Source: Chromera velia
Lineage: Eukaryota; Sar; Chromeraceae
Length of the DNA stretch: 18,359 nt
Direction: 5' to 3'
NCBI GenBank assembly: GCA_018398765.1
Contig: JAHBMJ010004152.1
Location: forward strand, 65,444 to 83,802
The notes under the pieces were generated by a model. It was given only the letters and a program-made list of their open reading frames with translations, made no database searches and was not told the origin of the DNA. Positions 8,002-15,700 of the stretch are shown in pieces (position 1 is the first letter of the stretch; each line of letters begins with the position of its first letter). The translations under genes and the position numbers were made by a program.

Positions 8002-8429
8002 CAATCTCTTCGTTGAGCTCTGCTTTCAGTCTTGTCTCTCACATAGGAGGGGCTGTCTTCATATCGGTGAGAGGGTTGTTAATGTTCTTTCCAGGGACAG
8101 TTCTCTGGATGTCCCACTCTTTGAGAAGCCAGTCGAGAAGTATTGGTGCCCCCTTCATACAGCTGGAGACCGCTTCTTCGTACTTCTTTACAAAGGGACT
8201 CCCCCCTCTTGCATATTCTTCCCTTCTACCATCGTCATAATCAAGCACAAATGGGGTATCAAACAGAAAACACGTGTATTCTTGAAATGTGACCATGGCA
8301 AAAAATGAGCATAGTCCTTCTCAAACAATGACTTGGCACCCGTTTTCTGATCGATGCGTTCTTTCTGTTGAATGGCGGGGATGAGATCTGTCCTCACGTT
8401 GTGGGGTGACTGGTCTGCCTCTGAAGATT
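8002..8429 (-). CDS. Coding exon of the minus-strand unknown gene, with one frameshift and one TGA
   Basis: The first part reads ESSEADQSPHNVRTDLIPAI, then KSLFEKDYAHF. At the T run (A run on the plus strand at 8300-8305) one base is missing relative to the frame that continues as MVTFQEYTCFLFDTPFVLDY. That frame runs on through KKYEEAVSSCMKGAPILLDW to PPM, then TGA at 8041-8039, then ETRLKAELNEEI before the donor G|GTGAGT at 8002/8001. The TGA is one C-to-T change away from CGA (Arg). Both lesions are simple, so sequencing error, a polymorphic null allele or early decay are all possible. No domain was recognised. Confidence 0.55.
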
Positions 8430-8688
8430 CTGCTAGGCTGAGAAGCGGCTGCGACACCAGCTAGACGGCCCCTCTGGTTCAATTGGTCAGGCATATGTCG
8501 ACACGTTGGGTATAATGAAGTCTAGCAATTAAGTGGAAAAGCCGCTTTGCCCCCCTCAACAAAAACAAAACGGCCCTAACTTCCTGACCAAACCACCCAA
8601 GTCGATACAGACTACCAAGACAGCGTGCAAACTCCACCAAGACAGCCGACTGCCCTCCAAGGAGCGACTAAGGAGTGAAACCACATAC
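8430..8688 (-). other. Putative intron
   Basis: The donor GTATGT (8688-8683) and acceptor TCAGCCTAGCAG (ending 8430) define a 259-bp intron at phase 1. An alternative AG at 8461 would put the downstream exon in a frame with an early TGA, so the 8430 acceptor is preferred. Confidence 0.5.
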
Positions 8689-8800
8689 CATCTCCGCCAA
8701 CAGTGAAAAAAAACACATAGCGAATTTCCTTATTCCAGTTCTTCACATACCAGGGGCCCTTTTCTCTCGGAGAAGTGCTGGCATGGAACCTTGATACAAC
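8689..8800 (-). CDS. Coding exon of the minus-strand unknown gene (most 5' exon seen)
   Basis: The reading frame gives REKGPWYVKNWNKEIRYVFF and then TVGGD. It ends at a strong donor, GAGATG|GTATGT, at 8689/8688. The exon ends one base into a codon. Joining it to the acceptor at 8430/8429 makes a Glu codon and continues the frame (GGD|ESSEADQ). The 5' boundary is not clear, because a TAG lies in this frame about 25 codons upstream of the WYVKNW motif and no convincing ATG is in frame. The true start or an upstream exon is probably farther right, beyond the repeat at 8850-8960. Confidence 0.5.
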
Positions 8801-8839
8801 AACAAAACACTCTAGAGGCCACTAGTAGTGAGCTGATAT

Positions 8840-9200
8840 GTCTGACTTAATGGTAACCCACAAAGGCAGTAAAGGGTAATGTCAGCAAAACTGCCCAAAA
8901 TGGGCTGATGTCAGCTGACATGGGCCATGGTGCATATATGGCCAAAATTTGTGCACATGTGCGCTGTCCGGCCAGTCGTCTGTGGCCGGCTTGCGCGCGG
9001 GGGCCACGTGGCACAGGAAGATTTAACGTACGCAAAATCTATGCCAGTTGAGAGGGCACTTAATAAACTTAAGTTTAGTTTGCTTTCCGGGCCATTTGCA
9101 CGGAGTGCGTCAGAAAATTGTACCACCTCCAGTCACCAATATGCATATGTACCATCATGCAGCATGCTGCATGCAGCCTGTTGCAGGAACATATGAAAGC
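8840..9200 (-). repeat. Dispersed repeat, inverted and diverged copy
   Basis: On the minus strand CAAATTTTGGCCAT (8951-8938), a CACCATGGCCC-like word and CAGTTTTGCTGACA (8893-8880) follow in the same order as at 938-1025. The flanking DNA is rich in palindromes (GTCAGCTGAC, GCAGCATGCTGC at 9158-9169) and contains GCTTTCCGGGCC and GTGCGTCAGA words like those of the 1-940 block. No gene was seen. Confidence 0.55.
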
Positions 9201-9318
9201 TTACTCTCAAACAGAACAATCGAGACAAAAACGGGTGAAAATGACTGCTTTTTCATTATTTTTCATTGAAACTGACGCCGTTGAAAGTGTTGCTGCAGGA
9301 GACGGCAGATGATACGAC

Positions 9319-9324
9319 GTATGC
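9319..9324. repeat. Target-site duplication, left copy (GTATGC)
   Basis: Identical to 9766-9771 on the other side of the fold-back element, directly abutting the terminal inverted repeat. Confidence 0.7.
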
Positions 9325-9765
9325 TAGGGGCGAGTGGGATGCTTTTTGCCCCCCTTTTTGCATAGAAGACCGGCGATTTTCCGCAAAAAACTCGTTCTCA
9401 TAATTGGTAAGGAGTTAGAAGCTGAAACTTTGTGTAAGAAGACGTTGTAACAATAGAAAAAGAACTATGGAACATATTTTTTATATCATTTCTAGAAATA
9501 TAGGCTGCCATACAAATTTTATAAGTTTAATACCGTTTTTGTTACTATTCAAAACCCTTAAAAAAAGTCCTCAAAATCAAAAAAATTGTATGACAGCCTA
9601 TGTTTCTAAAAATGATATAAAAAATCTGTTCTATAGTTCTTTTTCTATCGTTACAATGTCTTCTTATACAAAGTTTCAGCTTCTAACTCCTTATTAATTA
9701 TGAAAACGAGTTTTTTGCGGAAATGCGCTGCTTTAGGGGGGCAAAAAGCACCCCACTCGCCCTTG
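9325..9765. mobile_element. Fold-back MITE with arms of about 190 bp
   Basis: The element is 441 bp. Its left arm (9325 to about 9520) and right arm (about 9581-9765) are long inverted repeats of each other with scattered substitutions. Both tips carry GGGCGAGTGGGRTGC and TTTTTGCCCCCC. Shared inner landmarks include TCCGCAAAAAACTCGTT, AAGGAGTTAGAAGCTGAAAC and GAAAAAGAACTAT. Only about 60 bp of AT-rich DNA separates the arms. It has no coding capacity, and the small open frame inside is a by-product. The direct repeat GTATGC flanks it on both sides (9319-9324 and 9766-9771). The insertion is therefore well delimited, and movement would need a transposase supplied in trans. Confidence 0.85.
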
Positions 9766-9771
9766 GTATGC
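9766..9771. repeat. Target-site duplication, right copy (GTATGC)
   Basis: Direct repeat of 9319-9324. A length of 6 bp fits if the tip bases YARGGGCGAG belong to the element. Confidence 0.7.
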
Positions 9772-10863
9772 GGAACAGACCTCCTTGGACCTAACTCTAG
9801 GGTATTTCACTAAAAAAAAAAAAAATAATTAATTTTATGTCCCCCCCTTCAAGTATGTAAAACACTCTAGACATCTAAAAGTATGCTCAATGTGGTTCTT
9901 TACCTAAAAGAACCTTCATGAACTTAAAAAAAGACTTGTAGCATCATGATTTATGATGGTTATTTAAGGTTTTCATCATGTTGCCACTTAGCGTTCTAAG
10001 AATAGTAAAAACATCGTTATGTAACCTAATACTTAACCTACCTAAACCTTATATAACCTGGTATAACCTGTTTTAAATCACTTCATTAACACTAGTAGAC
10101 ATGATTTTAAAACCATATGACTCAACTCTCCTTCAGCTTTCATCTTTTTCATCACTTTCATACTCAATCATATCATTAAACTGACTTTCTGCACATTGTC
10201 AAGCAAGCTCGTCGTTATTCACGGTGTATAATTTACCGTTACCCCCCCCTCCCCCCAACTAAAACTGCCGAATATAACCAGAAAACACTCTCGAACAGCC
10301 ACAGCGCCTTTCTGCTTTCGATCTTTTATTGCCATCATACTTTTTTCTCTGTTGTCCCTGATTCCATTTGTCTGCCAACTTGAATGTTCTATCGCAAATT
10401 TGTTAAAATTTGACAATGTTTTTCCCGTGTGCATGACTGCCTAGCTTACCGAAACGAGGTGTCTCAATAACAGTTTTGAAGAGTCAAATCATTAGTTTTA
10501 AGTTTGTTTTAAACAGTTTGAGGCTGGTTTATACTATATTAATACTAGTATTGGCAGGTTCAAGCAGGTTTTAAAAGATGACAACATTAAAATGAAGGTT
10601 CTGTAACCTTGTGTCCGGACCTTCATTGGCAATGACCCCTAAACCTACCCTTAACCTAATAGAACCTTGCCGAACCAAGGATTTTATATGTGATTATGTA
10701 TTTAAATGACTTTTTAGCAAAACTGAGCTAGGAATCTATTTAAAAAAATGTCTAAAAACTGTTTTTTTGTAAGGTTTTTTACTATAAAACCTAGTACATC
10801 TCCATCAAAGTGAAATACGCTAGCCTAACTACCACTTAAAAGTTTAAGCTGCATTTTTGGATA
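9772..10863. other. AT-rich stretch without recognisable genes
   Basis: No supported gene. It contains an A13 run near 9813, many copies of AACCT/CCTAA words (10020-10070 and 10630-10670) and a C-rich run near 10242-10257. An open frame on the minus strand at 10219-10434 has no recognisable features. Confidence 0.5.
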
Positions 10864-11280
10864 AGTTTGAAAGTCTACACCGCAGGCGTAGATCATTTAC
10901 GCTGTCTTGAAAGCCAAAGCCGCATATCTGGACGGTATCTTGACCCTAAGTCTTGATTGTAACCCCCCTGACACTCCAGTACACCCCAGTAAACTTAAAA
11001 TGGCGCATCGTAGGCGCAGCCAGACTTGAAATGCCTGGAAACGCCTGCACCATAGGCGCGGCTTAACTTAAAGATAATATGCCGTAGGCGCAGCCAAAAT
11101 AAAGTACACTTGATATGTTTTATGGAAAGTACAGACACTCTTGAAAGAACCGTACCGCATACGCGGCCAGCATTGAAAAATTCATTTCAAGACAGACTGG
11201 AGTGCCAGAAGGATTTTGACCGTATACGCTGCAGGCGTGAACGGTCTCTTGAAAAACGATGCCGCAGATAGAGATCATTT
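10864..11280. repeat. Degenerate interspersed motif array (CTTGAAA ... TAGGCGCAGCC)
   Basis: Two short words alternate. CTTGAAA or a close variant occurs at about 10866, 10906, 11025, 11140, 11172 and 11248. A GC-rich word like TAGGCGCAGCC occurs at 11011, 11053 and 11085, with weaker forms near 10882, 11157, 11224 and 11262. Spacing is irregular (about 30-75 bp). GATCATTT also follows the first and the last GC-rich words. Several diverged copies of one ancestral unit best explain it. No coding potential was seen. Confidence 0.55.
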
Positions 11281-11362
11281 TGATTATATTTTTTCAAGTG
11301 GTACTTAGGTTTAGGGAGGTTTACGAACAGGTTAATTCTGTGGAAGGAACGCTAGAAAGAAC

Positions 11363-11452
11363 GACTCATTGTTAGGTGCCTAGACGCCCTTCCGGCTCAT
11401 CTATGCTTATGATCACAGCATAAAGAAGCCGGAAAAGCGTCTAGGCACCTAA
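11363..11452. repeat. Left terminal palindrome of the copia-like element
   Basis: Arms 11372-11397 and 11427-11452 match as inverted repeats at 24 of 26 positions (TTAGGTGCCTAGACGC...GGCT). The loop contains an inner TATGCT/AGCATA pair (11402-11407, 11417-11422) around TGATCA, so almost the whole 81 bp can fold. The left 54 bp (11371-11424) recurs inverted at 16740-16687 at 51 of 54 positions. The match continues outward through GACTCA (11363-11368). Confidence 0.85.
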
Positions 11453-11570
11453 TAAATCAGTGTGTTAAACTGGTGTAACAGCCCAAAAGGAAACAAAAAG
11501 AGAAAAAGATGCCGTCTGGTATGAAGACAAGAAGACTTAGTGGAGGAAAATTTAAGGAAAGAAGCTTCTC

Positions 11571-11993
11571 GTGACTGAAGATGATTTGAAAGTTCTGATT
11601 GCGAAGGCCAGCGAAAAGGCTGCAGAGTTTGCATTGGAAGGTTTTCTAAAGAAGTCGGGAAAGAAGAAAAAGGAAGAAACCCAGACTCCTACAGCAGCAG
11701 CAGTAGAAGACGAAGCTTCCCCCTATTTTGAAGATCAGTTCCAAGATGCAGAAGGAGAAGGGTCATCCGATTCCGAGTCTGAAGCTAGTACTGCATACGG
11801 CGACCTTGCCGGTGGCGATTCCGACGCAGAGAATAGAGACGGAGAGAAGGAAGAGAGTAGTGATGATGAAGATGAGAAAGAGGCAGAGGGATCTGCTGAG
11901 GAGACGGAGACACGTTCGAGCAACACATATAAGAAGGTGAAGGTGGACATTTCCCTCTGCCCCCTGTTTTCTAAGAAGGGAAGAATGATGTGA
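11571..11993 (+). pseudogene. Acidic Gag-like leader of the copia-type element
   Basis: The likely original start is ATG 11509 (MPSGMKTRRLSGGKFKER), which is one frame away, so a frameshift lies just before 11571. The main frame starts DDLKVLIAKASEKAAEFALE, then KKSGKKKKEE. It then becomes highly acidic (SSDSESEAST, KEESSDDEDEKEAEGSAEE) and ends KVKVDISLCPLFSKKGRMM at a TGA. The last part flows, after a one-base frame change near 11987, into the protease. There is no CCHC zinc knuckle and no recognisable capsid domain, although such elements usually encode several hundred Gag residues here. Either the capsid part is deleted or this lineage has an unusual leader. Confidence 0.6.
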
Positions 11994-12169
11994 TTGCAGA
12001 TACTGGATGTAGTCGTACCCTTCTTGGGCGTGATGTTGAAAAGAATGTCAAATGGAAGAGACGGCGTGTTTTCAATTATGAGCAGGCAGCAGGAAGTAAG
12101 TCTTTGCCAAAAGAGGAAGCAGGGGTTGAAATAGATGCTAGGAGAGGGCACTCTGGAAGGTTATGGTAG
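11987..12169 (+). pseudogene. Retropepsin-like protease remnant
   Basis: The frame reads DVIADTGCSRTLLGRDV. DTG is the catalytic triad motif of retroviral-type aspartic proteases (Asp codon 11999-12001), and the following C/S and hydrophobic residues fit. The downstream sequence is basic, then GHSGRLW, then TAG at 12167. The second half of the domain, where a flap and an ILG-like motif should be, is cut by the repeat-rich insertion. In the family this enzyme cleaves the polyprotein. Here it cannot be functional. Confidence 0.7.
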
Positions 12170-12717
12170 ATTTTGAGCCCAGAATGACATAAAATATGAA
12201 CAAAAACAGATTTTTGCGAGCCAGTCCGGCAACTTGGAGCTCTACCTGGTCAAATTACGTCAAAATCTGATGTTTTTGAAGTGTAAGCTACGTGGTTACT
12301 TTGGGTTACACCCTTTTTATGATCTTTATCACACAAAGAGGTTACAGGTTACCCGGTTACGAGCATCTTGACCTCAGTAACCAACCAAATTTTCAACTTT
12401 TAAAAACATTTAAAATGATGTTTAGAACATATTTGAGTGCTTCTTGAGGGAGGTTACTTCATTTTTGAGGGGGGTCAAAAAAGGTTACAGGTTACCCGGT
12501 TACGGGGGGTTTTGGGGCAAAGTGAGTGTGACACATGATTTTTCATCATTTTTGACCATAACCTGAATTATTTAACAATCTTGAAGCCAGTTTTCTGAGT
12601 AACTAAACGTAACTAATCAATTGGCACCACTTTTGGCTGATGGTTACATGTCATACGTTGTAGAGAGGGGGTATAGGGTTAGTAACCATAGTGTAACCGG
12701 CTGAAGTGCCCCCCCCT
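12166..12717. mobile_element. GTTAC-repeat insertion between protease and integrase
   Basis: This 550-bp stretch has no coding potential in the element's direction and separates two coding pieces. It contains two copies of GTTACAGGTTACCCGGTTAC (12341-12360 and 12484-12503). GTTAC or GTAAC occurs many more times, plus-oriented toward the left and more often inverted (TAACC, GTAAC) toward the right. It ends in a C7 run. The exact borders are uncertain and no target duplication was found. An insertion of an unrelated repeat is likely. Confidence 0.5.
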
Positions 12718-13086
12718 AGAGTGGATGTAAAGATAGTTGATAGGGAGAGGGCTCCTGTGTACCTCCAAGGTGCATAGTCTAGAAAGGTTCCACAGACTCT
12801 CGTCTCTTTGAAGGGTGAGCGAGTTCAGAAAGTTTTCCCTCCTTTTTGGGTTGAATTGCCGCAGAGAAATGGAAACAAAATCAAAGCACGGCTCTATGAA
12901 AAGGATGGTGTGCATGTTATGCATGTGCTCCATGATGATATTTTGTGCACAAATGGGTCTCATGTTCGTTTTGCGCGTGATTTCATGAAAATGAATTTAG
13001 AGGCAGACAGTGAGAAAGGGAATAGAAAAGAAAATAAACCGAAAGGTGAGAAAGACATCGAAAAAAAAGGCCGCAAGACAAAATAG
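12718..13086 (+). pseudogene. Protease-integrase linker piece of the copia polyprotein
   Basis: The frame reads VDVKIVDRERAPVYLQGA, then TAG at 12775, then KVPQTLVSLKGERVQKVFPP, then NGNKIKARLYEKDG, HVMHVLHDDILCTNG and a basic tail to TAG at 13084. Between protease and integrase, copia polyproteins usually have such a beta-rich region leading to the GAG-pre-integrase domain. This piece is recognisable by position and not by motif. Confidence 0.45.
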
Positions 13087-13112
13087 AATCAGGTAGGCCG
13101 AAAGGTTACCAT

Positions 13113-13571
13113 ATGGAAGAGTCAGGTGGAGATAGGCAGAGCAAGAAAGATGGGGGGGGAGTGAATTTTTCTATTCCTTCCTCTGATTTTGCTGGACCGA
13201 TGTCTCTCTCTGAGCTCTATGGGTGGCACTGCAGGTTTGCCCATACGACAAGAAATCGTCTCTTTTTGACTTTAACAGAGAGAGGCCTGGTAAAACGAAC
13301 AACGCGGAAGGTATGCAGACAGATGGCTGGTCTTCGTTATATATGTCAAGAAGTGAACAGGTGTATGAGAAGAATTCGTTATCGTTTAAGGAATGGAGAG
13401 TTTGCAAAGACAGAAGGTGCTCATCTCTTTCACGACCTTTCTTTTCTTCCTGGTGTTGTCTCTGTAAGTCTCATTATAGATCCAGTGAACAGAAAGATGG
13501 ATGGGTTGCATGGTGATTGGGAAGAAAGACAGAGTAGTCAGACATTTGATTCAGGTAGTCAGAAAGAATGA
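13113..13571 (+). pseudogene. GAG-pre-integrase and start of the integrase core
   Basis: Residues about 34-60 read LSELYGWHCRFAHTTRN, then LTERGLVKR. The WH-x4-H spacing matches the zinc-binding start of the copia GAG-pre-integrase domain (WHxRLGH in intact members). The CxxC half is blurred (VCRQM..YICQEVNRC). EGAHLFHDLSF follows, in which the Asp sits where the first catalytic Asp of the integrase core is expected, then SLIIDPVNRKMDG. The frame is lost around 13500-13560. Confidence 0.6.
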
Positions 13572-14445
13572 AGAGAAAGGAATGGGTAGGCTAAAGATAG
13601 TATACACAGACAATGGAGGTGAGTTTGGTAAAAAGTATGATAAATTTTGTGAGCAGAATGGGATGTATCACCAGAGGGGGGCAGATTACACCCCTCAGAC
13701 ATAGGGTTCAGTAGAGCGAGCGAACCGAACGATGAAGCGAGCGATCTGGAAGCTGTTGCGAGAGTTGGGCCTCCCCAGGTATTACAGTAAGTGGTTTTGG
13801 CGGGGGGTTTATCAGAATTTAAATGAATGTGTCCATGCAAAGACAGAAAGATCTCCAGAGAAAGACGAGTCATGGGGAAAGGAAGTCTTGAAGATTTCTT
13901 CTCTTTCTGTGGGAGATTGGGTAGTGTCATTCGAGGCTCAGCCAAAGGGTAAGGACTCTTTTCCACTGTATGGGGTCGAAGGATTCTTTGCGCATGTGGA
14001 GAGTGAGTCTGTTGTGTGTATTGTCGTGAAGAAAGGAAATGGATGGCGCTCTCTCAGGGTGCATCCCTCTCAAGTCTCTCTTATGTCTATGTGTGGCTTC
14101 TCCCAGAGTACACAGATTGGGGGGTGGGAAGCAGAAGAGGGAAATGAGGGGGCAGACACCTGGTCTGATTTTTCAATGGATGATGGAGAGAGGTCAGTGG
14201 TGGGCGATGGGCCCGCACATTTCTCTTCCTCTTTTGATTCCATGATTTTTTATGCAGACGTCCTTCGAGCGGCAGTTCAGCAGCTTAGGCAACAGCATGT
14301 TGGCAGGAGTGATGCCCACTGGCAGTCAGCAGGGCTCTTTTCGTCTCTCTCTGGTTTAAATGACACAGATCTGCAGCCTCGGACCACCAATCCAGGTTTG
14401 TCAGTCCAGCGTTGGGGGGGGGAAAGAGAGGAGAAACAAGCATGA
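13501..14445 (+). pseudogene. Integrase core and C-terminal domain of the copia-type element
   Basis: The frame resumes with GRLKIVYTDNGGEFGKKY and then YTPQT, TAG at 13702, GSVERANRTMKRAIWKLLRE. TDNGGEF carries the second catalytic Asp (codon 13609-13611) and VERANR the catalytic Glu (codon 13714-13716), 34 codons apart counting the stop, very near the usual D-35-E. After the core comes a copia-style segment (ECVHAKTERSP, LSVGDWVV, SLRVHPSQVSL) and a low-complexity tail ending at TGA 14443. The TAG occupies a position where Gln or a similar residue is common. The enzyme inserts the element's DNA in intact relatives. Here it is inactivated. Confidence 0.8.
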
Positions 14446-14451
14446 GCATCG

Positions 14452-14823
14452 ATGGTCTCTGCCGGTAAGCCAGCAGAAGTAGAGGAGGAAGAGATCCCTG
14501 TTCCTGAGGATGGGGTCTGGATTGGAAAAGATTTTGGTTCAAAAGAACAGGAGGCAGAGAGAGTGCAGGCAGCACAGGAGGTAGACGGAGTGCAGGGAGC
14601 ACAGGAGGTAGGTGGAGAGGATGAGGTGGAAAAGACAAAGGAAAGAATTGCTGAGCTTCGATTAGGGCAAACTTCAGCAACTAATAAAGGAAAAGCAGAA
14701 AAGGAGACGGCCATTGCCTCAAGTTGTCGAGGTAGATCCAGAGGTGATCGAAAGGATAAGGAATCATGTGAATCCAAGAAAGGGGTATATAGATGCCAGC
14801 AAAGAAGAGGTGAAAGCAGCTAG
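14452..14823 (+). pseudogene. Acidic linker between integrase and reverse transcriptase
   Basis: In frame with the preceding piece after the TGA at 14443. It is Glu-rich (EVEEEEIPVPEDG) with a 27-bp tandem repeat at about 14561-14617 encoding VQAAQEVDG and VQGAQEVGG, then a Lys/Glu-rich part. At about 14715 the coding frame shifts by one to the reverse transcriptase frame. Such variable linkers are normal in copia elements. Confidence 0.55.
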
Positions 14824-15700
14824 TCATTTGTCAGCCAATGGCATGTTGAAGGAACTTCAGAGCTTTGTTGATGAGTAGGTATTCAGGAGAGGCAGGTGAA
14901 TGCCGAGAAAGAAAAAGACAATCAAGACACGATGGGTCTTGATGTAGAAGCTAAAGGAAGGAAAGAGGGTGGCAAAAGCCAGGTTGGTTGCAAAATGATT
15001 CTAAGATGACAGAAAAGACTTGGAGACATACAGTGGAACTGCTAATTGGTGGTCTTTGCTTCTTGTTTTATCTTTTGCTTCTACTCATCAATGGAACTGC
15101 GTGAAGTCAGATGTGAGGACTGTATTTCTTACAGCAGAAATGAATGATGAAGTTTTTATGTAGCTTCCTGCAGAGATGCCTAAAGGTGCGCCTGATGGCC
15201 TCAAGGCAGGTGAGGTCCTTTCTCTCTCGCGTGTAATGTATGGTCTTGCAGATGCCCCTCGCCTCTATACGAGGCATTTTAAACGAATAATAAAGGAAAA
15301 GGGGTGGGAAGAAGTGATTGAGAGCATTTTTGTGAAGGAAGGAAAGGAAGGGGAAATTAAAAGGGTGATGATCATGCATGTTGATGATCTTTTTATTTTT
15401 TTTTCTGACCCGGGCCTATGTCTCTCTTCTCCCCTCTGTAATCCCAATTGAAAATGGACGAGCCTGAGTTGCTTAAAGAAGGAGGAAAGATGACTTACAT
15501 TGGTATGACGCTGAGTAGAATAAAGGAAGGATACGAAATCGGACAAAAGGAGTATCTTGATGTGATAAATATTGATGAGGGTAAGCTGAAAAGAGGAAGG
15601 TTAAACGGATTCCAAAGTCTGATTGACCCACCAGAAGAAGAAAAGATTCGAAAAGACGACATGTCTCTCATGCAGAAATGTACATATGAGGGTTGTTAAG
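14716..15700 (+). pseudogene. Copia-type reverse transcriptase remnant
   Basis: One frame runs from 14716 to about 15410. It holds NPRKGYIDASKEEVKAAS, LKELQSFVDE, TIKTRWVLM, KARLVAK (14975-14995), CVKSDVRTVFLTAEMNDEVF, LSLSRVMYGLADAPRLY and MHVDDLF (15374 onward). These match in order the copia landmarks RWV-K, KARLVAKGF, LDVKTAFL, KALYGLKQAPR and YVDDL. The His in HVDD replaces the usual Tyr. In-frame stops are TAG 14876, TGA 14894, TAG 14945, TGA 14996, TAA 15002 and TAG 15161. After a frame change it continues at 15448 with GGKMTYIGMTLSRIKEGYEI and KEYLDVINI, the usual thumb-region pattern. It is non-functional. Confidence 0.85.

Larger units (their letters stand above)
4480..8830 (-). pseudogene. 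Multi-exon minus-strand gene of unknown function, frame-broken
   Basis: Coding-like pieces on the minus strand follow one another with usable splice sites: about 8800-8689, 8429-8002, 7823 to about 7560, 7305 to about 7150, 5936-5574, then a low-complexity 3' part down to TAG at 4482-4480. The first two joins preserve the frame. The N-terminal third is ordinary soluble-protein sequence (WYVKNWNKEIRYVFFFTVGG, FLFDTPFVLDYDDGRREEYA, FAICFHDRVGHSGADFIVKK). The middle is charged and Lys/Arg/Glu-rich. The C-terminal part has poly-Ala, Pro/Ser/Gln-rich stretches and a coiled-coil-like Glu/Lys segment. I do not recognise the family. Breaks: one missing T at 8300-8305, TGA at 8041-8039, a GA-slip near 5590, a missing C near 4880, and others near 5010 and 4625. 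It could be a real gene with sequencing or assembly errors, or a recent pseudogene. The 4480-8830 pieces might also be two genes. Confidence 0.5.

Noticed and set aside
7501-8004. Long minus-strand frame beginning with a hydrophobic, Val-Cys-rich stretch that looks like a signal or membrane segment
   Set aside because: The Val-Cys run is the (CA)n microsatellite inside an intron with good GT-AG ends. Only the part from 7823 downward is treated as coding.
9467-9697. 76-codon frame inside the fold-back element
   Set aside because: It spans both inverted arms and the loop of a MITE, and its composition is that of AT-rich non-coding DNA.
10020-10070. CCTAA/AACCT-rich words resembling telomeric repeats (also at 10630-10670)
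   Set aside because: The words are irregular and never form consecutive identical units. This is general AT-rich composition.
11371-11452. Hairpin as a rho-independent terminator
   Set aside because: The window is eukaryotic, there is no following T tract, and the sequence recurs inverted at the far end of the element.
14277-14777. Minus-strand Pro/Ser/Cys-rich frames of 131 and 166 codons
   Set aside because: Antisense to the copia linker. Their apparent repeats mirror the 27-bp Glu/Gln repeat on the coding strand.
15265-15379. Minus-strand frames over the reverse transcriptase
   Set aside because: They overlap the recognisable YGLADAPR and HVDD motifs on the plus strand.
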